Below are positions 62,921 to 64,000 of a stretch of 64,000 bases of DNA, piece by piece. The first letter of the stretch is position 1; each line of letters opens with the position of its first letter. A program made the position numbers and the translations under genes. The notes below the pieces were generated by a model. It was not told the origin of the DNA. It did not search any database and saw nothing but the letters and a program-made list of their open reading frames with translations. The DNA is from Methanosarcina sp. MSH10X1 (GTDB lineage Archaea > Halobacteriota > Methanosarcinia > Methanosarcinales > Methanosarcinaceae), in assembly GCF_004099695.1 (NCBI RefSeq), contig NZ_SCHL01000002.1, positions 1 through 64,000 of the forward strand, read 5' to 3'.

Positions 62921-63544
62921 ATGCTTGCAAAGGGCTCGGAACCCTGGCTTTTTACTGCTGCGCTTGTAACCACAATGTTTGCAGTGCTCTCCAGGGCAAT
63001 GAACAGCTCCCATCTAACCCACGCTGCTTACATAGCAATGGCACTGACTTTCTTTATGGTTCTTTTTTTCAGAGATCCTGAAAGAAAGGTGGAAGTTTCG
63101 GACACTTATATGATTTCCCCGGCCGATGGCACTATCATAGACATTCGAGGCCGGAAAGTCTGTATTTTCATGTTTCTGCAGAATGTACACGTAAATAGGG
63201 CTCCGATTTCGGGAAAGATCAGGGAAATAACTTACAGGAAAGGAGGATATCTTCCTGCTTTCTGTAAAGACTCTGAAAGAAACGAAAGAAATGAGTTTAT
63301 TATTCACAGCAAGTATGGGGATGTCAGTGTCACGCAGATTGCAGGCACGATTGCCAGGCGAATTGTCCCCTATTCTCGGGTAAATGATATCATCGAACAG
63401 GGACAGCGTATCGGAATGATTCGTTTCGGATCAAGAGTTGATGTGACGATTCCTCATGACTTTGAAATCATAGTACGGAAAGGAGAGCGGGTACTTGCAG
63501 GCAAGACCATTATAGCAACAATAAAAAATGACAGGGATTTTTGA
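62921..63544 (+). CDS. asd: Archaetidylserine decarboxylase proenzyme
   Basis: 207 residues; short (PSD-A type) pyruvoyl-dependent decarboxylase making archaetidylethanolamine. Two N-terminal hydrophobic segments, then FFRDPER, SPADGTI, CIFMFLQNVHVNRAP and the self-cleavage site IRFGSRVD (between Gly and Ser, Ser becoming pyruvoyl). It starts 5 nt after artA and ends 2 nt before pssA: a tight operon. Confidence 0.9.
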   Translation: MLAKGSEPWLFTAALVTTMFAVLSRAMNSSHLTHAAYIAMALTFFMVLFFRDPERKVEVSDTYMISPADGTIIDIRGRKVCIFMFLQNVHVNRAPISGKIREITYRKGGYLPAFCKDSERNERNEFIIHSKYGDVSVTQIAGTIARRIVPYSRVNDIIEQGQRIGMIRFGSRVDVTIPHDFEIIVRKGERVLAGKTIIATIKNDRDF

Positions 63545-63546
63545 GC

Positions 63547-64000
63547 ATGAACGTATTTCAAATGTTAAGACTCCCGGACCTGGTCTCTCTTTTGAACCTT
63601 ATCTGCGGAATTAGCTCAATTGCGGTAGCTGCCCAGGCTGCAGTCCAGGTTGCCACACTTCAAACTGCGGCGGCCCAGGACAGTTTTGCTCTGGCTTTGA
63701 TCTTACTTCTTGTTGCAGCAATTGCAGATGGAGCGGATGGATATATTGCAAGGCGATTTAAAGGAGGGGAACTTGGGGAACAACTTGACTCCCTGGCAGA
63801 TGCAGTCTCTTTCGGGGTAGCTCCTGCTCTTCTCATATACCTGCAGTTCGGACGAATAAACCCGATTGTCGGGGAACCGGACCCTCTTGTGGCGGTATTT
63901 CCTGCGTTTTACGCTGTTTGCGGCGTACTCAGGCTTGCACGTTTCAATTCCATGGCTTCCCGTAAAACAGGATTTGAAGGCCTTCCCATAACTGCAGGCT
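63547..64000 (+). CDS. pssA: Archaetidylserine synthase (partial at window end)
   Basis: The first 151 codons are present; the rest lies outside the window. CDP-alcohol phosphatidyltransferase signature DGYIARRFKGGELGEQLDSLAD with the metal-binding Asp residues, preceded by LRLPDLVSLLNLICG. It joins serine to CDP-archaeol. The ATG at 63547 is 2 nt after the asd stop. Third gene of the artA-asd-pssA operon. Confidence 0.9.
   Translation, partial: MNVFQMLRLPDLVSLLNLICGISSIAVAAQAAVQVATLQTAAAQDSFALALILLLVAAIADGADGYIARRFKGGELGEQLDSLADAVSFGVAPALLIYLQFGRINPIVGEPDPLVAVFPAFYAVCGVLRLARFNSMASRKTGFEGLPITAG

Overview
The window is from a methanogenic archaeon of the genus Methanosarcina (M. acetivorans/M. 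mazei type), and all of it looks chromosomal. The evidence is O-phosphoseryl-tRNA synthetase, a group II chaperonin, Orc1/Cdc6, PCNA, primase large subunit, RadB, Hef, transcription factor S, Sec61-beta/SecG, archaeal translin, TRAM-domain mini-proteins, a Methanosarcina-type S-layer-like protein and an acetate-permease-family gene. AT-rich spacers carry archaeal TATA boxes, and Shine-Dalgarno motifs of the GGAGG/GGTGAT type are common. No rRNA, tRNA, CRISPR array or intact insertion sequence was recognised.

Layout. 1-1610: three tandem TRAM genes and a bactofilin-like gene. 1.7-4.4 kb: a NitT/TauT/SsuABC-like ABC importer operon on the minus strand, divergent from a COG1709-type regulator. 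5.7-9.1 kb: an S-layer-like surface protein. 9.3-14.4 kb: thiL and an anaerobic ribonucleotide reductase operon (nrdH-nrdD-nrdG). 15-22.3 kb: radB (apparently with an AUA start), inositol-phosphate synthase, mtnA, secG, a membrane-tethered alpha/beta hydrolase and an HhH-MutS family protein. 22.3-31.4 kb: a polyphosphate locus holding ppk, ppx and an unusual CYTH-HTH-pseudoHD-CHAD fusion, with long spacers rich in hairpins and small ORFs. 32.1-45.4 kb: informational genes (cdc6, thermosome, DUF169, sepS, translin, UPF0147, p27-type zinc protein, Hef, glyS). 45.5-48.6 kb: a MNT/HEPN toxin-antitoxin pair, degenerate sequence and an acetate-transporter-family gene. 48.8-51 kb: surE and moaA with a 54-residue partner. 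51.7-55.7 kb: two paralogous secreted Cys-rich low-complexity proteins that also share upstream and terminator elements. 56-64 kb: a CbiA/CfbB-family amidase, a VOC protein, a nudix-tfs pair, pcn-priL, and an archaeosortase-archaetidylserine decarboxylase-archaetidylserine synthase operon cut by the window end.

How the genes fit together. Several sets act jointly. NrdH/NrdD/NrdG supply deoxynucleotides anaerobically. Ppk, Ppx and the CYTH/CHAD protein make, hydrolyse and probably bind polyphosphate. PCNA and PriL belong to the replisome. Asd and PssA make archaetidylethanolamine, the lipid thought to be attached to archaeosortase substrates. The least explained parts are the Cys-rich secreted pair, the CYTH-HTH-pseudoHD-CHAD fusion with its hairpin-repeat leader, and the apparent AUA start of radB.
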